NCBI GenBank assembly: GCA_003507655.1
Contig: DNUZ01000001.1
Coordinates: forward strand, 10,198-74,197
DNA from: Lachnospiraceae bacterium
Lineage (GTDB): Bacteria > Bacillota > Clostridia > Lachnospirales > Lachnospiraceae
Direction: 5' to 3'
Length of the DNA: 64,000 nt
Shown here: positions 34,649-44,457 of the stretch, in pieces
Numbering within the stretch: position 1 is the stretch's first letter
Layout of the letters: the number at the start of each line of letters is the position of its first letter
Program-made: the position numbers and the translations under genes
The notes under the pieces: generated by a model
Databases searched by the model: none
Seen by the model: the letters and a program-made list of their open reading frames with translations, nothing else
Told to the model about the DNA's origin: nothing

Positions 34649-35776
34649 TTGGAAGAGATGAAACGGTACTTAGAGTATGATCTTCAATGGTTTGCAAAAG
34701 ATGGTCCGGGCGGTGAAAAGACCGAGCCTGCCACAGCAAAAAAGCTGCGGGATGCCAGAGAAGAAGGAAAAGTTGCAAAGAGCAGGGAATTGAATTCCGC
34801 CATGGATCTGATTGCCCTGTTTTTGGTATTAAAAGTATTTATATCGTATGTAGGCAAGGGCTTTTTAGAAGAATTTTCAGCAGTTTATAATAAAATGCCG
34901 GAAATTGTAAAGGGCAATGGACAGGGAATGTCCATCCATGCCGCTGACCAGCTTTTTAGAATGAGTATCATAGACTCCATTAAGATCATGGCACCGTTTT
35001 TAGCGGTTGGAGTCATTGTGGCATTTGTTGTCAGTATTGTACAGGTGGGCTGGAAAGTCAGTACCAAGCCGATGCAGCCAAAGTTAGACAAGTTTAATCC
35101 GATCAGCGGATTTAAGCGGATGTTTTCAAAAGAGTCTCTTTTTGAATTGTTTAAGTCGATTTTAAAAATCGCACTGATCGCTTATGTTGCATATAGCTGT
35201 GTAAATAAGCAGAAAGATAATCTGTTTATTTTATATGAGATTCCGTTATCACAGGCAATTGTGCTCTGTGGAACCATTATTATAGATACGGGACTGCGGA
35301 TCAGTCTGGTGTATCTGATCGTGGGTATTTTGGACTGGGCATACCAGAAGCATCGTTTTAATGAAGAGATGAAGATGACGAAGCAGGAGGTACGCGAAGA
35401 GTTCAAGAATACAGAGGGAAATCCGGAGATCAAAAGCAGGCAGAGGTCCAGGATGCGTGAAGCGTCCCAGCGCCGTATGATGCAGGATGTCCCCAAAGCA
35501 GATGTTGTTATTACCAACCCGACGCATCTGTCCGTTGCAATTTCCTATGACAGCGAGACTGCCAAAGCACCGGTTGTACTAGCAAAAGGTGAAGATTATC
35601 TCGCAATGAAGATCAGAGAAATTGCAAAAGAAAATCAAATTGAAATTGTAGAAAACAAACCACTTGCAAGAACACTCTATGCGACGGTAGATGTCGGACA
35701 GGAGATACCGCCGGAACTCTATCAGGCAGTTGCAGAAGTGTTAGCAATGGTATATCATATGAAAAACCAGAATTAA
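34649..35776 (+). CDS. flhB: Flagellar export switch protein FlhB
   Basis: 375 residues from TTG 34649, ten bases after AAGGA; ATG 34658 would give the shorter MKRYLEYDLQWF start. Four membrane helices span about 45-230. The cytoplasmic part has the autocleavage site NPTH (Asn about residue 290, VVITNPTHLSVAISYD) and an intact C-terminus. FlhB changes export specificity from hook to filament together with FliK. Confidence 0.95.
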   Translation: MEEMKRYLEYDLQWFAKDGPGGEKTEPATAKKLRDAREEGKVAKSRELNSAMDLIALFLVLKVFISYVGKGFLEEFSAVYNKMPEIVKGNGQGMSIHAADQLFRMSIIDSIKIMAPFLAVGVIVAFVVSIVQVGWKVSTKPMQPKLDKFNPISGFKRMFSKESLFELFKSILKIALIAYVAYSCVNKQKDNLFILYEIPLSQAIVLCGTIIIDTGLRISLVYLIVGILDWAYQKHRFNEEMKMTKQEVREEFKNTEGNPEIKSRQRSRMREASQRRMMQDVPKADVVITNPTHLSVAISYDSETAKAPVVLAKGEDYLAMKIREIAKENQIEIVENKPLARTLYATVDVGQEIPPELYQAVAEVLAMVYHMKNQN

Positions 35777-35801
35777 TTAAGACGGAAGGAGGAAAATAAC
35801 C

Positions 35802-37835
35802 ATGAAAAAAGCGGATTTAGGAATCGCAGCATATCTGCTCTGTGCGGTTATTTTCTTTATTATACCAATTCCGAGCATCTTATTAGACGTTATGCTGATG
35901 GTCAACATTTCCATCGCATTGATCATCCTGTTCAATGCACTGTTTGTACAGGAAATCTTAGAGATGTCATTTTTCCCAACGTTATTGCTGTTTACCACAC
36001 TGTTCAGAATTTCTCTGAACGTATCTTCCACACGTCTGATCCTGACAACCGGAGATCCGGGTAATGTCGTAGAGACTTTCGGAAGTTTCGTTGGTGGCGG
36101 TGATATGATCATCGGAGGCATTATCTTTATCGTACTGGTACTGATCCAGTTTATCGTTATCAATAAAGGTTCCGAGCGTGTATCTGAGGTAACGGCACGT
36201 TTTACATTGGACGCAATGCCGGGTAAACAGATGGCGATTGATGCCGACCTGAATACAGGTACGATCAATGAAAAACAGGCAAGAGAGAGAAGAGAGAAGA
36301 TTCAGGCGGAATCCAGCTTCTTCGGAGCCATGGATGGTGCTACGAAGTATGTAAAGGGAGATGCTGTTGCCGGACTGATCATTACATTCATTAACTTAAT
36401 CGGTGGAACAGCCATGGGTATGATGCGTCAGGGGCTGCCATTCGCAGATGCGATCCAGCAGTATGGACTTCTGACCATCGGTGATGGTTTAGTAAGCCAG
36501 ATTCCTTCTCTGGTCATTTCTCTTTCCACCGGTATTTTGGTTACTAAGGCATCAAAAGAGGCAGATTTTGGAGAGGTACTGATCAAGCAGCTCTTTGGAA
36601 TTCCAAAAGTATTATATATCGTAGGAGCCACCCTGATCTTCTTAGGAATCGTGACACCTTTAAATCCTATCCTGTTTGTTCCGTTTGGAGCTATGTATAT
36701 TGTCGTAGGAAGAAAAATGCAGCAGACTGCGGGCATTGAAAGCATAGAGGAAGAGGTCTCGGAAGAAGAGACGGAAGCCGACGAGATACGAAGACCGGAG
36801 AATGTGGTTTCCCTGTTACAAGTAGACCCGATCGAGTTAGAGTTTGGATATGGAATCATTCCGTTAGCCGATGTCAATCAGGGTGGAGACCTGTTAGACC
36901 GTGTGGTTATGATTCGGCGGCAGATTGCGTTAGAACTTGGTACTGTTGTGCCAATTATCCGATTAAGAGATAATATTCAGTTAAATCCGAATCAATATAT
37001 TATTAAGATCAAAGGCATACAGGTTACAGAGGGAGAGATCCTGTTTGACCATTATATGGCAATGAATCCCGGATATGTTACAGAAGAGATTTCCGGTATC
37101 CCGACCTTTGAGCCGTCCTTCCACCTTCCTGCGATCTGGATCACAGAAGGACAGAGAGAAAAGGCGGAGAGTCTGGGTTATACCGTTGTTGACCCACCGT
37201 CTATTATTGCAACACATCTGACGGAAGTCATCAGAAGCCATATTGCAGAACTGTTAACAAGACAGGATGTACAGAATTTAGTAGACAATATTAAAGAGAG
37301 CAATCCGGCATTAGTCGAGGAGCTGATACCAAAACTTTTAGGACTTGGAGAGATTCAGAAGGTATTGCAGAATCTGCTTAGCGAAGGAATTTCCATCAGA
37401 GATCTGCTGACCATTTTTGAGACATTAGCAGACCATGCATCGACTTCAAGAGATACCGATGTATTGACTGAATATGTACGACAGAGCCTCAAGCGGGCAA
37501 TTTCAAATAAATATTTTCCGGCAAACGAGGTTACAAGTGTCGTAACGCTGGATCCGAAAGTAGAACAGGAGATCATGTCTTCTGTAAAGCAGACCGAGCA
37601 GGGAGCATATCTGACGATGGATCCGGAAAAAACAAAAGCAATTATGGATTCTGTTGAGACAGAGATCGCAAAGTTAGAGAATCTTGGAAAGAGTCCGATT
37701 ATCATTACATCTCCGATCGTGAGAATGTATTTTAAGAAACTGACAGAGGAATATTTTAAAGATTTGATTGTAGTATCTTACAATGAGGTGGATTCTAATG
37801 TAGAACTGCAGTCAGTTGGGATGGTGACAGACTAA
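35802..37835 (+). CDS. flhA: Flagellar export gate protein FlhA
   Basis: 677 residues. Eight membrane helices occupy the first about 310 residues. The FHIPEP-type motif region reads SERVSEVTARFTLDAMPGKQMAIDADLNTG, and the large cytoplasmic domain forms the docking ring for export substrates. flhF begins at the last base of the stop codon. Confidence 0.97.
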   Translation: MKKADLGIAAYLLCAVIFFIIPIPSILLDVMLMVNISIALIILFNALFVQEILEMSFFPTLLLFTTLFRISLNVSSTRLILTTGDPGNVVETFGSFVGGGDMIIGGIIFIVLVLIQFIVINKGSERVSEVTARFTLDAMPGKQMAIDADLNTGTINEKQARERREKIQAESSFFGAMDGATKYVKGDAVAGLIITFINLIGGTAMGMMRQGLPFADAIQQYGLLTIGDGLVSQIPSLVISLSTGILVTKASKEADFGEVLIKQLFGIPKVLYIVGATLIFLGIVTPLNPILFVPFGAMYIVVGRKMQQTAGIESIEEEVSEEETEADEIRRPENVVSLLQVDPIELEFGYGIIPLADVNQGGDLLDRVVMIRRQIALELGTVVPIIRLRDNIQLNPNQYIIKIKGIQVTEGEILFDHYMAMNPGYVTEEISGIPTFEPSFHLPAIWITEGQREKAESLGYTVVDPPSIIATHLTEVIRSHIAELLTRQDVQNLVDNIKESNPALVEELIPKLLGLGEIQKVLQNLLSEGISIRDLLTIFETLADHASTSRDTDVLTEYVRQSLKRAISNKYFPANEVTSVVTLDPKVEQEIMSSVKQTEQGAYLTMDPEKTKAIMDSVETEIAKLENLGKSPIIITSPIVRMYFKKLTEEYFKDLIVVSYNEVDSNVELQSVGMVTD

Positions 37836-39100
37836 TGACAATTAATAAGTTTCAGGGAAAGACTGAGGAAGAAGCAAAAGAAAAAGCAAGACAGGAAATG
37901 GGTGCGGACGTTGTGATCATGAATGTGCGCACGATCAAAAGCAAAGGCTTTTTAGGACTGTTCAAGCAGACAACCTATGAGGTAACGGCAGCCAAAGAAG
38001 AGACCGAGCAGGGAACACCGATGGCAGCCTTTCATTCTCCGTTTAAAATGCATGAGCAGATCAATCTGACTGCGGATGAACCGATCCAGGTGCCGCCGGT
38101 AGAGCATAAAGAACCGGAGCCTGCAAAGGCAGTGGATATGTTTGAATCCGTACTGAAAGAAAATAAGGCAGACACCAATGGGATTGAGGAACGTCTGAAC
38201 AGTTTACAGAACATGATCGAACACCGGTTTTCAGAAGAGGAACATCACCCGGAAGAAAATGAGGAACCGCTGATAACAAAAAAGGAACAGAGCAAGGCAG
38301 GAGCAGAGAATTTTCATTTTATCAAAATGCTCTATAAGACACTGTTAGATAATGATGTCAGTGAAAAATATGCAAATCAGGTGATCGATGAATTAGAGAA
38401 TATTATGAAAGCCGGAAACAGTGTGGATTATATTCTATCTAATGTATATCAGAAGCTGATCTTAAAATTTGGTCAGCCCAAACCGATCGATCTAAGCGGC
38501 TCTAAGCCAAAAGTCGTCTTTGTCATCGGACCAACCGGAGTGGGTAAGACTACCACGATCGCTAAGATTGCGTCAAAATATAAGGTAGAGCAGGGAAAAA
38601 AGGTTGCATTTTTAACAGCAGATACTTACCGTATCGCAGCAGCAGAACAGCTGCGGACTTATGCAAACATTTTAAATGAGCCGTTTACGATCATTTACTC
38701 TGCAGAAGAGATGAACCAGGCAATTGCCAATGTCGAGGACTATGACTTGGTATTGGTAGATACAGCAGGATTCTCACACAAAAGTGAAAGCCAGAGAAAG
38801 GATATCAAAGAGCTGATCGACAGCGTGGATGAGGCATACGATAAATCCGTATATCTGGTATTAAGTGCGACAACGAAATACAGAGACTTACTTGATATTA
38901 TTGATATTTACAAAGAAATATCAGAGTTCAAGATCATTTTCACGAAGTTAGATGAGACATCCACTTATGGAAATCTGCTGAATGTAAAATTATATTCCGA
39001 TGCGGAGCTGTCCTATATTACCAACGGACAAAATGTACCCGATGATATTGAGATTTTTGACACTCAGAAAATCGTAAAGAATCTGTTAGGAGGAAAGTAA
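37835..39100 (+). CDS. flhF: Flagellar biosynthesis GTPase FlhF (SRP family)
   Basis: 421 residues. A B-domain and helical N domain precede the G domain at about 220-421: VFVIGPTGVGKTTTIAKIASKY (P-loop), ADTYRIAAAEQLRTYA, LVDTAGFSHKS and FTKLDET. The Glu-rich middle (100-160) is variable. FlhF places the flagellum; its GTPase is stimulated by FlhG, encoded next. Confidence 0.95.
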   Translation: MTINKFQGKTEEEAKEKARQEMGADVVIMNVRTIKSKGFLGLFKQTTYEVTAAKEETEQGTPMAAFHSPFKMHEQINLTADEPIQVPPVEHKEPEPAKAVDMFESVLKENKADTNGIEERLNSLQNMIEHRFSEEEHHPEENEEPLITKKEQSKAGAENFHFIKMLYKTLLDNDVSEKYANQVIDELENIMKAGNSVDYILSNVYQKLILKFGQPKPIDLSGSKPKVVFVIGPTGVGKTTTIAKIASKYKVEQGKKVAFLTADTYRIAAAEQLRTYANILNEPFTIIYSAEEMNQAIANVEDYDLVLVDTAGFSHKSESQRKDIKELIDSVDEAYDKSVYLVLSATTKYRDLLDIIDIYKEISEFKIIFTKLDETSTYGNLLNVKLYSDAELSYITNGQNVPDDIEIFDTQKIVKNLLGGK

Positions 39101-39103
39101 CGC

Positions 39104-39979
39104 ATGGATCAGGCAGAGGGAATCAGAAATGTGATTAAACTGCAGAATCAGCAGATGACGCCGAAAGCAAGAGTGATTACCATAACCAGTGGAAAAGGCG
39201 GTGTCGGAAAATCAAGTGTTGCTGTGAATCTGGCAGTTCAGTTACGGAAGTTGGGGAAGAGAGTTATCATTTTTGATGCAGATTTAGGTCTTGCAAACGT
39301 GGAAGTAATGTTTGGAGCAATACCAAAATATAATTTGAGCGACCTGATCTATCAGGGCAGGGATATACGCGAGATCATCACACCGGGTCCGATGGATATC
39401 GGATTTATTTCGGGGGGTTCCGGAATTGTGACGATGAACAATCTGACCAAGGACCAGATTTCCTATCTGGTACACAGCCTGTCAAAATTAGATGAGCTTG
39501 CAGATGTGATACTGATCGATACAGGAGCAGGAGTATCGGACAGTGTGTTGGAATTTGTGATCGCAAGTCCTGAAGTGATCCTGGTCACAACACCGGAGCC
39601 AAGCTCTTTGACAGACTCCTATTCACTGCTAAAAGCATTGTACCGGAATCCGGGATTTATCAAGAACGGGATACAGATACATGTGGTAGCCAATAAAGTG
39701 AACAGCGTACAGGAAGGAAAGCTGGTATACGATAAGTTAGAGTCTGTTGTATCACAGTTTTTGCATGGAACACTGCATTATTTTGGCATGATACCGCAGG
39801 ATGCAGTGATAGAAAAAGCAGTACGGCAGCAAAAGACCGTATCCCTTATGGCACCGGAGTCCAATATATCTAACGCATTCAGAGTATTGGCAAATAATCT
39901 GGTCAATGAGGAGCAGGAGCAATTTATAATGAGAAGGGGATTTTCGCAGTTCTTTTCTAATATTTTAACCAGAAAATAG
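39104..39979 (+). CDS. flhG: MinD-like ATPase FlhG (YlxH)
   Basis: 291 residues. The N-terminal helix (about 5-22, GIRNVIKLQNQQM) resembles the FlhF-activating helix of FlhG. The deviant Walker A is TSGKGGVGKSSVAVNLAVQL, and VILIDTGAGVSDSVLEF carries Walker B. It controls flagellar number and C-ring assembly with FlhF. It begins four bases after flhF. Confidence 0.94.
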   Translation: MDQAEGIRNVIKLQNQQMTPKARVITITSGKGGVGKSSVAVNLAVQLRKLGKRVIIFDADLGLANVEVMFGAIPKYNLSDLIYQGRDIREIITPGPMDIGFISGGSGIVTMNNLTKDQISYLVHSLSKLDELADVILIDTGAGVSDSVLEFVIASPEVILVTTPEPSSLTDSYSLLKALYRNPGFIKNGIQIHVVANKVNSVQEGKLVYDKLESVVSQFLHGTLHYFGMIPQDAVIEKAVRQQKTVSLMAPESNISNAFRVLANNLVNEEQEQFIMRRGFSQFFSNILTRK

Positions 39980-40000
39980 ACTGATATATGAGGTGAAGAG

Positions 40001-40738
40001 ATGGTTTCAGATATTTTACGTCCGGGAAACAAAGTAGAGATCAAGGCAGTACAAAAGATAGAAAGACAGGGCAGCACGGGGGAAGTAGCGCATGTCTATA
40101 CAAGCAGGATACAGGAAATCCATGAAAATGGGGATATTGACATTTCCATGCCAATCGAGGAAGGTAAGTATGTGCTGTTACATTTAGGAGTCAGATTTGA
40201 GTTCGTATTTTATGCAGAGAAGAATCTGTACCGTGCCATTGGACAGGTAAAAGAGCGGTTTAAGTCTAACAATATCTACATGTTAAAAGTAGAATTAAAG
40301 ACACAGCTTGCCAAGTTCCAGCGAAGGGAATATTATCGTTTTCCATGTGTCATGGATATGAAATATTACCGGATCGCCGAAAACGAATCCAAGGAAAGAG
40401 ACACCGAAAAACTGCTAGAACACATACAGGGGGTACCGGACGAAGAAGAGAAGCGGGCAACCATCTTAGATATCAGCGGAGGCGGAGCAAGATTTGTTTC
40501 CGAAGAAAAATTTGAAGCGAACCAGTTCGTTTTGATGGAGTTAGAACTGATCTCGGATAATATGGATAAGCAGTACCATATCAAGGGCAGGATCGTAGGA
40601 TGGAAGAAATTAGAGTATCGCGAACCAAGATATGAGACAAGGATAGAATTTATCATGGAGGATAATAAAGTAAGGGAAGATATTATCCGATATATTTTTG
40701 AAGAAGAACGCAAAAAACGCAGAAACGAAAAAGGATAA
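40001..40738 (+). CDS. PilZ-domain flagellar brake protein (YcgR/DgrA type)
   Basis: 245 residues. Residues 1-105 resemble the YcgR N-terminal domain. The PilZ domain begins QRREYYRFPC (the R-x-x-x-R c-di-GMP clamp) and has ILDISGGGARFVSEE (D/NxSxxG motif). Such proteins bind cyclic di-GMP and slow the motor. Placement between flhG and cheB ties second-messenger sensing to the flagellar operon. An insertion of about 35 residues between the clamp and the second motif is present. Confidence 0.88.
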   Translation: MVSDILRPGNKVEIKAVQKIERQGSTGEVAHVYTSRIQEIHENGDIDISMPIEEGKYVLLHLGVRFEFVFYAEKNLYRAIGQVKERFKSNNIYMLKVELKTQLAKFQRREYYRFPCVMDMKYYRIAENESKERDTEKLLEHIQGVPDEEEKRATILDISGGGARFVSEEKFEANQFVLMELELISDNMDKQYHIKGRIVGWKKLEYREPRYETRIEFIMEDNKVREDIIRYIFEEERKKRRNEKG

Positions 40739-40742
40739 TTGT

Positions 40743-41810
40743 ATGAGAAATATTCTGGTTGTTGATGACTCTGCACTCATGAGAAGGGTCATCTGTGATA
40801 TAATTAACACGGACAAACAATTTCAGGCAAATGATGTCTGCAGAGATGGGTTAGAAGCCTACGAAAGATTAAAGACCACCAGTTATGATGCAGTGATCTT
40901 AGATGTTAATATGCCGAAGATGGATGGACTGCAGCTTTTAGAAAAACTGCAGAAAGATAAGATCAAAGCAACGGTCATCATGGTCAGCACACTGACAACA
41001 CGAGATGCCCAGACAACGATCTTAGCAATGGAACGCGGAGCAGTTGAATTTGTTCCAAAACCATCCAATATCATTGAGGCAAAAGGCAATCCGTTCAAAG
41101 AGCAGCTTTTAGGAGTCTTAAGAGCCGTATTTGAGACACAGCAGAATGTGCATAGGATGCCGGACATAAAGCCGGTTACCGGAACACAACCGGTCAGAAC
41201 ACCGGCAAGAGTGTCACACAATGTATCCGGAGACAGACTGATCGCACTTGCATGTTCCACAGGCGGACCGAAATCATTACAGAGTGTCATTCCATTTCTT
41301 CCAAAAGAAATGAATGCACCAATGGTCTTAGTGCAGCATATGCCGGCAGGATTTACAAAGACCATGGCGGACCGCTTAAATGAAGTCAGCAAGGTTTCCG
41401 TAAAGGAAGCACAGGAAGGAGATGTCCTGCAAAAAGGTACGGTATATATCGCACCGGGTGGCAAACATATGCTGGTAAAGAAAATGCCGGGTGGCGGACA
41501 TCGGATTACATTAAGTGATGCGGCTCCAATCGGAGGCTTGAAGCCATGTGCGAACGTGACGTATGAATCCTTAAATGACTGTGCTTATGATGAGATTATC
41601 TGTGTCATTCTTACAGGAATGGGAGCGGATGGCACACAGGGAATTATAGAATTACAGAAGCATAAAAAGGTGCATACGATCGCACAGGATGCAAAAAGCT
41701 GTGTGGTATATGGAATGCCAAAAGCCATTGCTGAGGCAGGTGCAGCAGATGAGATTGTTCCTTTGACTGAAATTGCACAGGCAATAATAAAGAATGTGGG
41801 GGTAAAGTGA
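40743..41810 (+). CDS. cheB: Chemotaxis protein-glutamate methylesterase CheB
   Basis: 355 residues from ATG 40743; the longer reading frame upstream overlaps the pilZ gene without a ribosome site. The receiver domain has Asp54 (VILDVNMPKMDG). The esterase domain has ALACSTGGPKSLQSVIPFLP, VLVQHMPAGFTKTMADRL and VILTGMGADGTQG, the Ser-His-Asp catalytic set. It removes methyl groups from chemoreceptors. No cheR is in the window. Confidence 0.96.
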   Translation: MRNILVVDDSALMRRVICDIINTDKQFQANDVCRDGLEAYERLKTTSYDAVILDVNMPKMDGLQLLEKLQKDKIKATVIMVSTLTTRDAQTTILAMERGAVEFVPKPSNIIEAKGNPFKEQLLGVLRAVFETQQNVHRMPDIKPVTGTQPVRTPARVSHNVSGDRLIALACSTGGPKSLQSVIPFLPKEMNAPMVLVQHMPAGFTKTMADRLNEVSKVSVKEAQEGDVLQKGTVYIAPGGKHMLVKKMPGGGHRITLSDAAPIGGLKPCANVTYESLNDCAYDEIICVILTGMGADGTQGIIELQKHKKVHTIAQDAKSCVVYGMPKAIAEAGAADEIVPLTEIAQAIIKNVGVK

Positions 41811-41811
41811 T

Positions 41812-43908
41812 ATGGATGTAAGCCAATACCTTGAGATTTTTATTGATGAGACAAACGGACATTTACAGACTCTGAGCGACAACATTATGCAGTTGGAAAA
41901 AGAGCCGGAGAACAAAGACGTAATTAATGAGATTTTCCGTGCAGCACACTCCTTAAAAGGAATGGCAGGAACCATGGGATTTAAGAGAATGCAGCGTCTG
42001 ACCCATGATATGGAAAATGTATTCCAGGAGATCCGCAGTGATAAGATGAAAGTAACAAGCAGCCTGATCGACGTATTATTTGACTGCTTAGATGCAATTG
42101 ACGGATATCTTGAAAATGTAAAAGAGACCTCAGATGAGGGAACAAATGACAATGAAGCGATTGTCAAAGAGTTAAATGATATTTTAGCAGGCGGTGCAGA
42201 AGAGAGTGAAGCGGCACCGGCAGCAGAACCGGAAGCACCTGCACAGGAGACAAAGGCTGTAACGAATTACATGGACTTTGAGTTAAACAACAAAGAGAAA
42301 GATGACATCAAAGAGGCACAGGATGCCGGTCATAAAGTCTATGCAATCACCGTAAAGATCCAGAAAGAGTGCCTGTTAAAAGCAGCAAGAGCATTTTTAG
42401 TATTCAAGGCAGTAGAAGATTTCGGACAGATCATTGTATACAGACCATCATCACAGGATATTGAAGATGAGAAGTTTGAAGATGAATTTTCCTTCTTCTT
42501 AGACAGTGAAGAGACAGATTTTGAAAAGATCAAAGCAGCAGCAAATGCTGTATCAGAAATAGAAACAGTAACAGGAGAAGAAATTCCTATTGCAGCATTT
42601 GAAGGCGGTGCAGAAGAAGAAAAAACAGAGGAGCCTGAAAAGGCAGAAGCACCGGCAGAGACACATCCGGCGCCGGCAAAAACAGCACAGGCACCTGCAA
42701 GCACAGAAAAGAAGGCAGCAGGCAAGGGCAAATCCACACCGAAACCGGTTACAAACCGTACGATCCGTGTAGATATTGAAAAATTAGATGCACTGATGAA
42801 TCAGGTCAGCGAGCTGATCATCGCAAAGAACAGTCTGGTATCATTGAGTATGACAGGCGAAAACAAAGAAGATCAGGTACAGACTTTCCAGGAACAGATC
42901 GAGTATCTCGAAAGAATCACAACGAATCTGCATGAGTCCGTTATGAAAGTACGAATGGTTCCGATCGAAAGCGTTGTAAATAAGTTCCCGAGAATGATCC
43001 GTGACTTATCCAAACGTCTGAACAAGAAGATGGAGTTAGAGATGACCGGTGAAGATACCGAGTTAGACAGAACGGTAGTAGACCAGTTAGGTGATCCGTT
43101 ACAGCATCTTCTCCGTAACTCCGCAGACCACGGACTTGAGAGTGCGGAACTCCGTAAAGAGCGTGGCAAGAGTGAAGTTGGAACCATCTTCTTAAAAGCA
43201 TTCCAGGAAGGAAATAACGTTATCATCGAAGTTGGCGATGACGGTAACGGTATTGACACAGAAAGCGTAAAAGAAAAAGCAATCGAACGCGGACTGGTGA
43301 CACCGGAAGCAGCAGAACAACTCAGCCAGAAAGAAATCATCGACTTCCTGTTTATGCCAAGTTTCTCTATGGCAAAACAGATTTCAGATATTTCCGGACG
43401 AGGTGTAGGATTAGACGTTGTAAAATCCAATATCGAAGCATTAGGCGGAGATGTAGAAGTTCGTTCCAAACTGGGTGAAGGAAGCAAATTCATTGTCAGA
43501 CTTCCGTTAACACTTGCGATTATCCAGGCATTGATGGTTGAAATCCGTGATGAAAAATATGCGATCGCATTAGCATCCATTCAGACCATTGAATATATTT
43601 CCACAAGCGATATCAAGTATGTGGAATCCAAGGAGGTAATACATATCCGTGGAGCCGTTATCCCTCTGATCCGTATGGACCGGGAGCTGGATTTTGAACC
43701 GGTAGAAGATGATGAGAACTTAACCGTTGTTATTGTACAAAAGGGAGACAAGACAGCAGGACTTGTTATCGACAATCTGATCGGTCAGCAGGAGATCGTT
43801 ATCAAATCTCTTGGAGAGTACATTTCCACAACGAAGTTGATCAGTGGAGCAACCATTCTCGGTGATGGTGAAGTTGCATTGATCCTGGATGTTAATACAT
43901 TAATGTAA
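41812..43908 (+). CDS. cheA: Chemotaxis histidine kinase CheA
   Basis: 698 residues. P1 carries the phosphorylated His46 (AAHSLKGMAGTMGF). A P2-like region occupies about 155-265, then an Ala/Pro/Glu/Lys-rich linker (270-315). P3 dimerisation (TIRVDIEKLDALMNQVSELI), P4 kinase (LLRNSADHGLE, DDGNGID, SGRGVGLDVVKSNIE) and P5 CheW-like domain follow. It phosphorylates CheY and CheB. It starts two bases after cheB. Confidence 0.97.
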   Translation: MDVSQYLEIFIDETNGHLQTLSDNIMQLEKEPENKDVINEIFRAAHSLKGMAGTMGFKRMQRLTHDMENVFQEIRSDKMKVTSSLIDVLFDCLDAIDGYLENVKETSDEGTNDNEAIVKELNDILAGGAEESEAAPAAEPEAPAQETKAVTNYMDFELNNKEKDDIKEAQDAGHKVYAITVKIQKECLLKAARAFLVFKAVEDFGQIIVYRPSSQDIEDEKFEDEFSFFLDSEETDFEKIKAAANAVSEIETVTGEEIPIAAFEGGAEEEKTEEPEKAEAPAETHPAPAKTAQAPASTEKKAAGKGKSTPKPVTNRTIRVDIEKLDALMNQVSELIIAKNSLVSLSMTGENKEDQVQTFQEQIEYLERITTNLHESVMKVRMVPIESVVNKFPRMIRDLSKRLNKKMELEMTGEDTELDRTVVDQLGDPLQHLLRNSADHGLESAELRKERGKSEVGTIFLKAFQEGNNVIIEVGDDGNGIDTESVKEKAIERGLVTPEAAEQLSQKEIIDFLFMPSFSMAKQISDISGRGVGLDVVKSNIEALGGDVEVRSKLGEGSKFIVRLPLTLAIIQALMVEIRDEKYAIALASIQTIEYISTSDIKYVESKEVIHIRGAVIPLIRMDRELDFEPVEDDENLTVVIVQKGDKTAGLVIDNLIGQQEIVIKSLGEYISTTKLISGATILGDGEVALILDVNTLM

Positions 43909-43921
43909 GGGGGTTCCGGCA

Positions 43922-44386
43922 ATGGCAGCAAAAATAGAAACAATGGAAAATGACAAAAAACAATACATTGTAATTACTTTTGGAAACGAGCAGTACGGAA
44001 TAGACATTAGTTATGTAGACAATATTGTGCGTATGCAAAAGATTACCAGAGTTCCAAAAGCACAGCCGTATTTTAAAGGCGTTATCAATCTGCGTGGAGA
44101 AGTTGTTCCGGTTATGAGTCTCAGACTGAAAATGGGACTTGAGGATGATGTGTTTACGAATACAAGCCGTATCATCATCTTAAAGATTGAGCAGAAGGGT
44201 GTGTTAGGGATCATCGTGGATGAAGTAAAAGAAGTTGTAACACTTGGTTCAGAAGAGATCGACAAGGTTGCACACAATCCAAAGGATGTTAAGAGCACAT
44301 TCATCAATGGAATCGGAAAGAACGGGGACGATCTGATCTCCCTGTTTGATATCAGCAGCGTGGTAGATGAGAAAGAAAATTCATAA
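43922..44386 (+). CDS. cheW: Chemotaxis coupling protein CheW
   Basis: 154 residues, one SH3-like CheW domain: QYIVITFGNEQYGIDISYVDNIVR and FKGVINLRGEVVPVMSLRLKMGL. It links CheA to chemoreceptors. The next segment forms a strong hairpin before cheC. Confidence 0.96.
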   Translation: MAAKIETMENDKKQYIVITFGNEQYGIDISYVDNIVRMQKITRVPKAQPYFKGVINLRGEVVPVMSLRLKMGLEDDVFTNTSRIIILKIEQKGVLGIIVDEVKEVVTLGSEEIDKVAHNPKDVKSTFINGIGKNGDDLISLFDISSVVDEKENS

Positions 44387-44392
44387 CAGATT

Positions 44393-44422
44393 TTGGATAT
44401 GATGCTTTAGCATCATATCCAA
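44393..44422 (+). terminator. Perfect 13-bp hairpin between cheW and cheC
   Basis: TTGGATATGATGC pairs with GCATCATATCCAA around TTTA. The following TCTTTGTAT is only weakly T-rich, so it may dampen transcription into cheC or protect the upstream mRNA. Confidence 0.6.
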
Positions 44423-44457
44423 TCTTTGTATATAGAAGTGGATAGGAGGAGGACATC

